In this document: piece after piece, positions 10,793-19,835 of the stretch | Position numbering within the stretch: position 1 is the first letter of the stretch | Layout of the letters: every line of letters starts with the position of its first letter | The notes under the pieces: model-generated | The model's database searches: none | The model's input: the letters and a program-made list of their open reading frames with translations, nothing else | What the model was told of the DNA's origin: nothing | Source: an uncultured beta proteobacterium | GTDB lineage: Bacteria > Pseudomonadota > Gammaproteobacteria > Burkholderiales > Rhodocyclaceae | DNA: 58,184 nt | NCBI GenBank assembly: GCA_903959855.1 | Contig: CAJBYR010000280.1 | Location: forward strand, 1-58,184 | Reading direction: 5' to 3' | Made by a program: the position numbers and the translations under genes

Positions 10793-10808
10793 TGGCGTGA
10801 ATCTTGCG
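10793..10808 (+). promoter_or_regulatory. Candidate sigma54 (-24/-12) promoter
   Basis: TGGCGTGAATCTTGCG versus TGGCACGNNNNTTGCW; GG at 10794-10795 and GC at 10806-10807 with exactly 10 nt between; 79 bp upstream of the ATG at 10887. Confidence 0.6.
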
Positions 10809-10886
10809 TAATTTCTCGGACGATTTCGGGCCGGCACGCCCTCGCTGCTGAGATGCCGGCTATGTCATAGAGGCCTGCACGCTGAC

Positions 10887-11270
10887 ATGAATTCAGTTTT
10901 TATCCGTATTTTATTGGTTCTCTCGCCATTGGTCCTGTGGATCTTTTCGCTCGGGCCGTCCGACGGAATTGCCACTGCGGCCGACAAGAACATCGGGCGG
11001 GACATATTCCTGCAAAACTGTGCGGCCTGCCATCTCCATGGCGTCGCCCAGGCGCCGCGGGTCGGCAATTTTGCGGAGTGGGAGCCACGGCTCGCCGCCG
11101 GGCGCAGCAATCTGCTGAATTCGGTATTGCGCGGCAAGGGCGGGATGCCGCCCAAGGGCGGCAATGCGTCGATTTCTGACGCACAGGCGGCCGCCGCGTT
11201 AGACTATGTCGTCGCACAGGTTCTGGCGCTTGACCGCGACGCACAAGTGGCCAGCAGATCCGGGATGTAG
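10887..11270 (+). CDS. Monoheme cytochrome c (c5-like)
   Basis: Signal peptide; CAACH; GMPPKGGN motif and heme-domain length. Confidence 0.87.
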   Translation: MNSVFIRILLVLSPLVLWIFSLGPSDGIATAADKNIGRDIFLQNCAACHLHGVAQAPRVGNFAEWEPRLAAGRSNLLNSVLRGKGGMPPKGGNASISDAQAAAALDYVVAQVLALDRDAQVASRSGM

Positions 11271-11338
11271 AGCGGTGTCCCCGATTTGAAAAAGGCCAGA
11301 GTGCAGCTAACCGGGCTTCAGTCGCATGTATTTCGGAA

Positions 11339-12172
11339 ATGTCTGACTATCAATTTCAAAAAATTCCCGGACGGGACCAGGCGCGGCGTGAGCGGGGTTT
11401 CCTTGCACGGTTTCCAGTGCTGATGCGAGGCGGCAATTGTCGTCGGGCAACGGTTTGGCTGGTTGCGATCCTGCTCGCCACCAGTGTCAATGCGGACGTC
11501 AGGGAGACGCCGCACAATCTCATCCGTTCCCGCGACAAGAGTGTCAGCGAGAAGCAGGTGTGCGTTTTCTGCCATACCCCCATGGATGCGATGGGCGACG
11601 CCGCGGCGGGTAGCGGCAGCGGCGTAAAGCCAAGCTGGCAGCAGTCGCTGGGCAAGGAGTTTGCATTCACGATTTACGATGACATCGGGCGGCTCGGGAT
11701 CGGCAAGCCGTCCGTCGGGTCCCAGTCGCTGGCCTGTCTATCCTGTCACGATTCAAACCAGGCCTACAGCGTGGGCCGCACCTCCGCCGATCATCCGTTC
11801 GGGGTTCCCTACCGCGGCGCCAAAGGGGTCGGGCTGCAGAATTTCGCTGCGATGACCCGTGAATCAGAATCGATTGCGCCATTCCGGGTGGCGCAGCATT
11901 TGTTGTCGCTCGAGGATTTTCGCGATGTCAGTCAGGGTACGGTCGAAGGGCGGACTATCTTCTGGGTATCGAGCAGGGGTGTTACGGTGCGCCGCACGCG
12001 CAGCGACCTGCCGCTGTATGCCCGCAGCACCGGCGATCCGCTGCTTGAAGGCGATCTGTCCGTCCCGCACATCGAATGCAGCAGTTGCCATGATCCGCAT
12101 ACCAAGAACGATGCTTTCCTGCGGGTTTCGGCAACTGGTAGTCAGTTATGCCTGACCTGCCATGACAAATAG
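11339..12172 (+). CDS. Tetraheme cytochrome c, doubled-CXXCH type
   Basis: CVFCH, CLSCH, CSSCH, CLTCH; same order as the ORF at 13647. The true start may be ATG 11423 (MRGGNCRRATVWLVAILLATSVNA signal peptide). Confidence 0.85.
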   Translation: MSDYQFQKIPGRDQARRERGFLARFPVLMRGGNCRRATVWLVAILLATSVNADVRETPHNLIRSRDKSVSEKQVCVFCHTPMDAMGDAAAGSGSGVKPSWQQSLGKEFAFTIYDDIGRLGIGKPSVGSQSLACLSCHDSNQAYSVGRTSADHPFGVPYRGAKGVGLQNFAAMTRESESIAPFRVAQHLLSLEDFRDVSQGTVEGRTIFWVSSRGVTVRRTRSDLPLYARSTGDPLLEGDLSVPHIECSSCHDPHTKNDAFLRVSATGSQLCLTCHDK

Positions 12173-12217
12173 GCGGAGATACCCTATGCTTTTAAAAATT
12201 CTTTACGGAGTCGCTCG

Positions 12218-13348
12218 ATGAGTTCGGAAATCCGCTGGGTTGAAAATGTGGCGATTCTGGTGGTCCTGTTCGGCTTGTCGGCCTGCGTTACGGTCGAAAA
12301 GCGCGACCTGGACAAGGTCGGGCGAGCCGCCCGGGTTCTGGTTTACCCGTCGCCGCCCGATGAACCGCGGTACGCCTTCGAGCGGGCGATCCGCTCGAGT
12401 GCCGATGTGATCCCGGAAGAAGACGAATCCGCATTGCGTCGCGCATTGACCGGCGGCAGCGGCGCTACCGCAGAGCGACTGAACAAGCCCTATGCAATCG
12501 CGGTTCACAAAGGCAAGATTTTCGTTTCCGATTCGGTCGGCCGGGCTGTGCGTGTGTTCGATGTTCCCGGCCAACGGTATTACAAGGTCGGCGACGAAGA
12601 CGGTCAGGGCAAAATCGCCAAGCCGCTGGGCATCGATCTCGACGGCCAGGGCAATCTTTATGTCGCAGACGCTACCCAGAAAGTCATCCTGGTGTTTGAT
12701 AACGAGGGCAAGTTTTTGCGCAAGTTCGGCGGGCCCAAGCAGTTTGATCGCTTGTCCAGCGTGACAGTCGACGATGCAGGAGAAAAAGTTTACGTGGTCG
12801 ACATCGGTGGCGTTTCCTCGGATCAGCACCGGGTGCGCGTGTTCAATGCCCGCAGCGGTGTGCATCTTTACGACATCGGCAAACGCGGTGAAGGCCCCGG
12901 CGAATTCAACCTGCCGCGCGACGTGGCGCTGGGCAAGGACGGCCGCATCTACGTGGTCGATGGCGGCAATTTCCGGGTGCAGATTTTCGACAAGGACGGC
13001 AAGTATCTGAAGAGCTTCGGTTCGGTGGGCAAGCAACTGGGCAACTTCGCCCGGCCCAAGGAGATTGCCACCGACCGCGAGGGCAACGTGTTTGTTGCCG
13101 ACACCGCATTCGGCAACTTCCAGATATTTACCGCAGAAGGCGAATTGCTCATGTTCGTCGGTGACCGCTCCGAGCAGGATCAGCCTGCCGGCTACATGCT
13201 GCCGTCCGGTATTGCCGTGGATGAAGATGGCAGGGTGTATTTTGTCGATCAGTGGTTTGCGCGGATCGACGTATTCCGGCCCTACAAGCTCAAGGAGTCC
13301 GAGGGCTACCTCGGCGCCCGGGCCAAGCCGAAGGTGGCGAAGAAATAG
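12218..13348 (+). CDS. NHL-repeat beta-propeller lipoprotein
   Basis: Lipobox GLSAC; repeated NLYVADATQK / GRIYVVDGGNFRVQIFD / GNVFVADTAFGNFQIF blades. Confidence 0.87.
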   Translation: MSSEIRWVENVAILVVLFGLSACVTVEKRDLDKVGRAARVLVYPSPPDEPRYAFERAIRSSADVIPEEDESALRRALTGGSGATAERLNKPYAIAVHKGKIFVSDSVGRAVRVFDVPGQRYYKVGDEDGQGKIAKPLGIDLDGQGNLYVADATQKVILVFDNEGKFLRKFGGPKQFDRLSSVTVDDAGEKVYVVDIGGVSSDQHRVRVFNARSGVHLYDIGKRGEGPGEFNLPRDVALGKDGRIYVVDGGNFRVQIFDKDGKYLKSFGSVGKQLGNFARPKEIATDREGNVFVADTAFGNFQIFTAEGELLMFVGDRSEQDQPAGYMLPSGIAVDEDGRVYFVDQWFARIDVFRPYKLKESEGYLGARAKPKVAKK

Positions 13349-13540
13349 CCGCGAAATGAACCGGTCTGTAGCGGTTTCTTGTCAAATCCGAGAATCGCAT
13401 TCCCAGTTTTGAAAAAATTCTCAAAGGCGCCGTCTCGCGGTGGAGGAATACCGTGTGTTCCCGAAGGGTTGGATGTGGCGTTTTCTTTGGCGCGCCTTAA
13501 AAATTACATAATTTCAGAGGCTTGCCTGCCGCTGGTGGCT

Positions 13541-13558
13541 GGAACCTCAAAAGGTTCC
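13541..13558. repeat. Perfect inverted repeat GGAACC-tcaaaa-GGTTCC
   Basis: Read directly; 24 bp upstream of the candidate sigma54 element. Confidence 0.55.
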
Positions 13559-13582
13559 GGAATGCCCTGAAATGCGGTCGGC

Positions 13583-13598
13583 TGGCACAAATGCTGCT
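13583..13598 (+). promoter_or_regulatory. Candidate sigma54 (-24/-12) promoter
   Basis: TGGCACAAATGCTGCT; GG-N10-GC spacing exact; upstream of the ATG at 13647. Confidence 0.75.
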
Positions 13599-13646
13599 TT
13601 ATGTTGCTCGTGACTTGCTTTAACTAATAACTGTCAGGAGAAAATC

Positions 13647-14516
13647 ATGAGCAGAATCAGAAGCGGGCTGATCGGCTGGGCATCGGGGGCAGTGCTTGCT
13701 CTTACCCTTGGCATGCCGGGCATTGCGGCCGCAGGGATTGCCAATACCAAACACAATCTGACCTCGGCCGGTCCGGGTGTAAATAAGACGACTGGTACCG
13801 ACCAGATCTGCGTGTTTTGCCACACGCCCCACGGTTCGAATCTGGCAGTGTCGGCTCCACTTTGGAATAAGGCATTGCCGGCCAGTTCGTATAAAACCTA
13901 CAATTCCACAGGGGACGGTGGTGGTTCGGGCGTTGCCACGACGGCAACTAACTCCATCGATGGCCAGATCTTGGCCGTAGGCTCCGTGTCGCTGGCCTGT
14001 CTGTCCTGCCATGATGGTTCGCAGGCCATGGACAATATGGTTAATGCCCCCGGGTCCGGTAGCACGGCGATTGGCACTGGGGGTTGGTCGGGAGCGAACC
14101 AGGCGACAGGTGCTATAAAGGCTGGATTGTTTTCAAACTTGGGTGTCGATCTTAATAACGATCATCCGATCGGAATCCAGTACTGCGGTGGTGGTGTAAC
14201 GGGTGGCGCGACCACGTCGGCCGCGGCTGATGCCACTGTCAGTTGCAACGATGCCGACTTTGTGACGACCGTGAAAAACGCGAAGATAAATGGTCAGCAA
14301 GTGTTCTGGGTGGAGCGTGATGGAACCGCGACCAAGCGCGGCAAGGAAGACATCATTCTCTACACCCGCGATTTCACCAGCGCGTTAGCAACCCCTTCCG
14401 TTGAGTGCGGAAGCTGTCATGACCCGCACGTTGAAACAAAGGGCACGGACAACGTTAATTTCATGCGCGTAACGACATCCGGTTCGCAAATCTGCCTGGC
14501 CTGTCACGTAAAGTAA
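13647..14516 (+). CDS. Tetraheme cytochrome c (OmcE-like candidate)
   Basis: Signal peptide; NTKHNLT...QICVFCHTPHGSN...APLWNK; CLSCHDGSQ; CGSCHDPH; GSQICLACHVK*. Confidence 0.88.
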   Translation: MSRIRSGLIGWASGAVLALTLGMPGIAAAGIANTKHNLTSAGPGVNKTTGTDQICVFCHTPHGSNLAVSAPLWNKALPASSYKTYNSTGDGGGSGVATTATNSIDGQILAVGSVSLACLSCHDGSQAMDNMVNAPGSGSTAIGTGGWSGANQATGAIKAGLFSNLGVDLNNDHPIGIQYCGGGVTGGATTSAAADATVSCNDADFVTTVKNAKINGQQVFWVERDGTATKRGKEDIILYTRDFTSALATPSVECGSCHDPHVETKGTDNVNFMRVTTSGSQICLACHVK

Positions 14517-14599
14517 GCGGTCGAAGCCTGACGCAAGTCGCGAACAGGTGCGGAGGGCCGGGTAGCCGGGTGCTGCTCTGAATCCTGCGGCCTAACTCC

Positions 14600-14631
14600 A
14601 GCCCCAAAGGAAACTTTGGGGCTGTTTTTTT
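14600..14631 (+). terminator. Rho-independent terminator after the tetraheme gene
   Basis: AGCCCCAAAG-gaaa-CTTTGGGGCT followed by a T-run. Confidence 0.88.
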
Positions 14632-14882
14632 GTCCTTACGCTGGACGCGTGTCTCGCCAGCCCTAACGAAACGCGCATCTTCATCAAACCATGTGGCGGC
14701 GGATTCCCGGATCCGGGGGCGGGCGGGTTTCGACGCCCGGGCATGGCTCGTGTGCAAGTTCAGTGGGCATCAGTCGCGGCCGGTATCACGCTCGCTCTGC
14801 CGTCCTTGCGCGATTTGACCGGCAGACCACTAGAATCGGGCCTTGATGTTTTTTGTGTGTGGCCCCTCAGGAAAGGCAAATA

Positions 14883-15938
14883 ATGAACAAGACATGGAAG
14901 TCATGTGCCGCTTTGGCGGCAGTGCTGTGTTGCTGGCTGAGCGCTGCGGCCGTTCGGGCGCAGGCTGTTTCCCCTCCCGCTGCTCCCCCCGCGGCGGCAG
15001 CCATGCCGGCGGCGGCTCCGGCGGCGGTGCCTCCGGTAGCGCCCCCCCAGCCGCTGTATGCTACCGTCAATGGCAAGCCGATCATGCAGGGCGAGTTCCA
15101 TGCCGCCTACGCCAATCATTTGCGGCAGAAGTTCTACCACGGTCAGGTGCCGCAGGAGCGTCTGCTTGAAGCACGCAAGGAAGTCAGCGACAAACTGATA
15201 GACCGGATACTCTTTCTGGAGGAAATCCAGCGCCGCGGCATCACTGCCGATCCGGCGGAGCTGGATCGGCGTGTGCAGGACTACGACCAGCGCTACGCCA
15301 ACAATCCAAACTGGCAGCGCAGTCGCGAGCTGATGTTGCCCGGCCTGCGCGAGAAACTTGCCGAGCAACTCGCCATCGGGCAACTTGAACAATCCGTCAG
15401 CAAGGTTCCGCTTCCCACAGGGGAAGAAGTCAGGGCTTTTTACGCCGCCCGGCCGGAGCTATTTACCGAGCCCGAGAAGTTCCGCTTGCATTCGATTCTG
15501 CTTGCTGTCGATCCCTCGTCGGCGCGTCCGGTGTGGGATGCCGCAACGCGGGAAGGGGAAGGTATCGTTCGCCGGATTCGTGCCGGTGCTGATTTTTCGG
15601 AGCAGGCGCGACTGTTTTCCAAAGATGCGAGCGCGGAAAGCGGTGGCGACCTGGGCTACCTGCACCGGGGCATGCTGCCCGATTCATTGCAGGCCCGGCT
15701 GGAAGAGTTCAAGTTGGGCGAAGTCGGTGGCCCCATCGAAATGCTGCAGGGCGTGGGCGTCTTCCGGCTTGACGAGCGGGTGCCGCCGAAATTGAATGAC
15801 TTCGATCGGGTGGCGGCGCGCGCGCACGATCTGCTGCATCGCGACCGGCAGACCCAGGCATGGAGCGATCTCGTCGCGAAACTTCGCCGCGATGCCGTGA
15901 TCGTGATTCACGAGCCCGCACCGGTAGCTGCCCAGTAA
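14883..15938 (+). CDS. Peptidyl-prolyl cis-trans isomerase, parvulin/SurA-like
   Basis: Signal peptide; Pro/Ala-rich linker; ATVNGKPIMQGEF; parvulin core EPEKFRLHSILLAV...FSEQARLFSKDASAESGGDLGYLHRGMLPDSL. Confidence 0.86.
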   Translation: MNKTWKSCAALAAVLCCWLSAAAVRAQAVSPPAAPPAAAAMPAAAPAAVPPVAPPQPLYATVNGKPIMQGEFHAAYANHLRQKFYHGQVPQERLLEARKEVSDKLIDRILFLEEIQRRGITADPAELDRRVQDYDQRYANNPNWQRSRELMLPGLREKLAEQLAIGQLEQSVSKVPLPTGEEVRAFYAARPELFTEPEKFRLHSILLAVDPSSARPVWDAATREGEGIVRRIRAGADFSEQARLFSKDASAESGGDLGYLHRGMLPDSLQARLEEFKLGEVGGPIEMLQGVGVFRLDERVPPKLNDFDRVAARAHDLLHRDRQTQAWSDLVAKLRRDAVIVIHEPAPVAAQ

Positions 15939-16009
15939 GCGGAGCAGCGCCTGTGCATCGTGGCGGGTGTCGCCAACGCGTCAAGTGGGTGCCGGTACGG
16001 CCTTAGCCC

Positions 16010-18373
16010 GTGAGGCGCGGCGTTCGCTTGTTCCGGCACCGGACTCTCTCCCGCCTGCTGCTCGGCGCATTCGGCGGAGCAGCGGTCTGCGGCGGGTTTG
16101 CATGGGCGGCAGACGGCCCGGTCAATGTGTCAGCACCGGGCACGGGCAACCGCGATGGCACTGACGAAAACAAGCAAGCCGGTCTTGTATTGCGTTTGTC
16201 GCCGCGGCTTGGCAAGTCGCGGCTTCGCTTACCGACCGATCGGTCACCGGTGCTCAGGCCCGACATCGCCGATGTACCGGTGCTTTCGCTTTCGTACCGG
16301 CTCGACAAGCGTGCATCGGGCGCTGTCGTGGCCGGGAGGGCTCCGGCTGTTGCCGCCGCATCGGCAGCGGATCTGCCTGCGCAAGAGAGCACCGGTGTGA
16401 TGATGGCGGCTACTGCGTATAGCCCCGGCTCGCCGGTCAGCCGGCTGGTCGAGGGTGAAGAACTGCCCGAGCCCGAGGCGCCGGTTCCGTTTGACCCGCA
16501 GCCCACGACGGTGCCGCGCGCGACCGCAAACCGCGAGGCATCCCGTGGCGGGGAACAAGGGCGGGATGCGGATGGCCTTCCGGACCTGAGCGCCGAGACT
16601 TGGGTCATGGCGCCGATACGCTGGAGCGGCATGACCAACACAAGTCTCAATGCCTTCGACGCCGGCGGGGGCTCGCAAAGTTTAAGTGATACCAATGCAA
16701 TCAGCCTGCAAGCCAACAGTTTCATCATGGCGCCTTACATCGCCCAATGGACCGGGGCGGTCGGCTACAGCGGCGCGAACAGCCGATCGACTTCGGCGAG
16801 CGGCCCGACCTTGAAGAGCGCAAGTTCGGCCTTGAATTACGCCGCAGGCGTGAGTGTTTTTCCGCAAAGCCGGTTTCCCCTCAGCATGAATATCGGCCGC
16901 TCTACCAGCGAATCGAAGTCCGGTGGCGGTGCGTCTTCGACGATCAGTTCGACGTTTACCGCCAACCAGGAATACCGGACGGACGAGGGGCGCGACCGCT
17001 ACACCGCAAACTTCGCCCGGAGCACCTACGGCAGTGGCAGCAACACCAGCCTCACTTCATCCCTGCAAGGGAGTTTTTCGACCTCCCGCGACTATGAATA
17101 CGAGCATCTGCTGGAAGGGCGGCACGCGATCACGGCCAACTTCGGCATGTCTTCCGCCACTGCTGACCTCATCGGTCAGAAGTCACAAACGTTCAATGCA
17201 AACCTCAGTCACGGCTGGACAGTGTATGAAGATCTGAGTTTCGCCAACCGGCTGAATCTGATCCGCAACCAGGTTGTCGTGGCCCAGGGCAATGCGTTAA
17301 CGCAGGCGGATTCGACCTTGCTCCTCGGGGCAAGCTCTTTTTCGTGGCGTCCGTTCGAAGATGAACCCCTGCGCTTATCCGGTGGCGGAAATTTCAGCCA
17401 GACCAAGACCATGGCGAATGGCACTGCAGTGGATATGCAGAATCTGGGCGCTTCGTTATCGGCCACCTACCAGTTCAACCAGCAGCTCTCCTTTGCCGGA
17501 AATGCCTCGCTGGTGTCAACCTCATCAGCCAGCATACATACCCTAGTGACCACCCAGGGTGCTACGGCGAGTTATAGCGGGATGCCCCTCAAGTTCGGAG
17601 ATTTCAACTATCAGTGGGGTCTTGGCGGCGGAGTCAATAACTCGACCTCGAGTGCGGGGGGAGGGGGTGTTTCGGCGAGCGTATCGGCCAACCACGGACT
17701 CAGTCGTCCTTACCTGATCGATGAAGGGAATGTGATAAATCTGAATGCGGGGCAGAGTGTTTCTGTAAGTCGGGCGTCGTCGAGCCTCAATACCGGTATC
17801 TCCAATACCTTGGGGGCTTCCTGGAGTACCCGATATGGTGATCAACTGACCGGCAATCTCAGCGCCAATCTGGCGGACAATACGAACCTGGGTGCGGATG
17901 GCCAAACCCGGTTTCAGACCATGAGCCTGCTTGGTAACGGAATTTATCAGGTTAGCTCGCGGGCGGCAGTGTCCCTGAATACCAACCTGAACTGGAGCCA
18001 GAGCGGTGGCGGAGGGGGGGCTTCTTCGACGCAGGCGCTGAACGGCGTTGTCGTCGATACGCGTGCATCCCAGCTTTCCGGTTCAGTCGGGATCTCCTAT
18101 TCGCACCGCAGCCCTTTTTCGATTCCATTTCTTGAATACACTGCTAGCGCGATTTGGACAGGCAGCCAGTCGGGCCGGCGAATCGTGGGGGGGGATGCCC
18201 AGTCAAGTCAGATCCAGTCAAGCGGTTCGTTTCAGCAGTTCGCCAATTACCGGCTCGGGCGGTTGGTATTCAGCCTGAGCAATTCGATCATTGGTCAGGG
18301 TGGCAGGAAAAGTGCTTCATTGTTCGGGTCGGTCACCCGGGAGTTTGACGGATTTTTTGACGGACGCTGGTAA
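16010..18373 (+). CDS. Putative outer-membrane beta-barrel protein (787 aa), candidate electron-conduit porin
   Basis: Signal-like N-terminus ending FAWA-ADG; long S/T/N/G-rich alternating amphipathic strands; C-terminal VTREFDGFFDGRW* with terminal aromatic; embedded in a multiheme cytochrome operon. Confidence 0.7.
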   Translation: MRRGVRLFRHRTLSRLLLGAFGGAAVCGGFAWAADGPVNVSAPGTGNRDGTDENKQAGLVLRLSPRLGKSRLRLPTDRSPVLRPDIADVPVLSLSYRLDKRASGAVVAGRAPAVAAASAADLPAQESTGVMMAATAYSPGSPVSRLVEGEELPEPEAPVPFDPQPTTVPRATANREASRGGEQGRDADGLPDLSAETWVMAPIRWSGMTNTSLNAFDAGGGSQSLSDTNAISLQANSFIMAPYIAQWTGAVGYSGANSRSTSASGPTLKSASSALNYAAGVSVFPQSRFPLSMNIGRSTSESKSGGGASSTISSTFTANQEYRTDEGRDRYTANFARSTYGSGSNTSLTSSLQGSFSTSRDYEYEHLLEGRHAITANFGMSSATADLIGQKSQTFNANLSHGWTVYEDLSFANRLNLIRNQVVVAQGNALTQADSTLLLGASSFSWRPFEDEPLRLSGGGNFSQTKTMANGTAVDMQNLGASLSATYQFNQQLSFAGNASLVSTSSASIHTLVTTQGATASYSGMPLKFGDFNYQWGLGGGVNNSTSSAGGGGVSASVSANHGLSRPYLIDEGNVINLNAGQSVSVSRASSSLNTGISNTLGASWSTRYGDQLTGNLSANLADNTNLGADGQTRFQTMSLLGNGIYQVSSRAAVSLNTNLNWSQSGGGGGASSTQALNGVVVDTRASQLSGSVGISYSHRSPFSIPFLEYTASAIWTGSQSGRRIVGGDAQSSQIQSSGSFQQFANYRLGRLVFSLSNSIIGQGGRKSASLFGSVTREFDGFFDGRW

Positions 18374-18431
18374 CGTCAACCCGGCCGCTACGGGTTGTGG
18401 AAAATTCAGGTTTGCTGAGGGAAGGATCTAT

Positions 18432-18842
18432 ATGTTTGGAAAATCTGCTGTGCAACGGCTGTTGCTTGTCGCGATGGCCCTGGCAACAGTGTTTCTGGTC
18501 GACATCGACGAGGCGCGGGCCGAGTATGGAGACGTCGTGATAAATAATTATTCCGACGCCGCGGGGATGCGCCCCGCGATATTTCCGCACTGGTTCCATC
18601 GTGTGCGCTTCCGGTGCAAGGTCTGCCATGCCGACCTTGGATTCAAGTTCAAGGCCGGAGGCAACGAAATCAACATGGTGAAGATCATCGATGGCCAGTT
18701 CTGCGGGGCTTGCCATAACGGCGAGCTTGCCTGGTCGGTGGAAAACTGCAACCTTTGCCATTCCGGCAAGCCGGGAACGCCGACGCAGGTTCACGAAAGC
18801 ACGGTCCAGAAACTTGCCCCTGCGGCGCTTCAAAAGAAATAG
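18432..18842 (+). CDS. c7-type triheme cytochrome
   Basis: EYGDVVIN...FPHWFHRVRFRCKVCH...CGACH...CNLCHSGK. Confidence 0.87.
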   Translation: MFGKSAVQRLLLVAMALATVFLVDIDEARAEYGDVVINNYSDAAGMRPAIFPHWFHRVRFRCKVCHADLGFKFKAGGNEINMVKIIDGQFCGACHNGELAWSVENCNLCHSGKPGTPTQVHESTVQKLAPAALQKK

Positions 18843-18853
18843 GGGGTGCGATC

Positions 18854-19822
18854 ATGAAACTGGAACGAATCATTCTTGCTTGCGTATCCCTGGCCGGATT
18901 TGCAAACACGACGCTGGCTGCGGATGCCGGCAAGGACCTTTATACCAAGACCTGTGCGGTATGTCATGCTGCGGGCATCGCCGGCGCGCCGCGCTACGGC
19001 AATGCTGCCGAGTGGCAACCGCGCATCGCCACCGGTGTGGCGCGCTTGTACAGCAATGCCATTCAGGGTACGTCCAAGGGTATGCCACCCAAGGGGGGAA
19101 ATGCCGAAGCGTCGGATGGCGACATCAAAGCGGCGGTTGACTATATGCTGGCGTCGGTCAAGGGCGGGGCGGCGAAGCCGGCGCCGGCCGTGGCGGCGGC
19201 CCCTGCAAAGCCCGCTGCGGCGGCAGCAACGGCTGCGCCGGCGGCAGCGCCGACGGCAGCGGTCGATCCATCCTCGAATACCTCGGGGGTGCCGGCAGCC
19301 GATATCAACTCCTTCAATCGCCTGTTGCGGCCGATCGGAAAACGCAATCCACCGCCGGTGGAAGATGGCATTCACGATCCGGCCAATGACGGCACGTTAG
19401 CGCTGATGGCACCCCTGGCCGCCTATGGTCCGTTGCCGAAAAGCCTGGCAGGAAACCGGGTCAACTGGGTCAAGGCGATCGAAGAGAACAAGATCAATCC
19501 GCGCTGGGACCGCAACGATCAGGCGGCGACTCCGGTGGTCATCGATCTCAACATCGTCCGCGAAGTCAAGGGTTCAATGCCGGATGTGGTTTATCCGCAC
19601 AAGCAGCACACCGAGTGGCTCGACTGCTCGAATTGCCACCCGGCCATCTTCGTTCCGCAGAAAGGCGCCAATGCGATCAGCATGGCTGCGATCCTGCTCG
19701 GTGAAAAGTGCGGCGTCTGTCACGGCAAAGTGGCTTTCCCGGTTTCGGAATGCCGGCTGTGCCATTCAAAGAAAAAGGACTTTCGACCTGCTCAGGCCCA
19801 AGCGGCTGCTGCGCCAAAGTGA
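18854..19822 (+). CDS. Tetraheme cytochrome: c5-like monoheme domain, Ala/Pro linker, c7-type triheme domain
   Basis: CAVCH...GMPPKGGN; AKPAPAVAAAPAKPAAAAATAAPAAAPTAAV linker; FPHKQHTEWLDCSNCH, CGVCH, CRLCH. Confidence 0.87.
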   Translation: MKLERIILACVSLAGFANTTLAADAGKDLYTKTCAVCHAAGIAGAPRYGNAAEWQPRIATGVARLYSNAIQGTSKGMPPKGGNAEASDGDIKAAVDYMLASVKGGAAKPAPAVAAAPAKPAAAAATAAPAAAPTAAVDPSSNTSGVPAADINSFNRLLRPIGKRNPPPVEDGIHDPANDGTLALMAPLAAYGPLPKSLAGNRVNWVKAIEENKINPRWDRNDQAATPVVIDLNIVREVKGSMPDVVYPHKQHTEWLDCSNCHPAIFVPQKGANAISMAAILLGEKCGVCHGKVAFPVSECRLCHSKKKDFRPAQAQAAAAPK

Positions 19823-19835
19823 TTAAGGAATAGCC

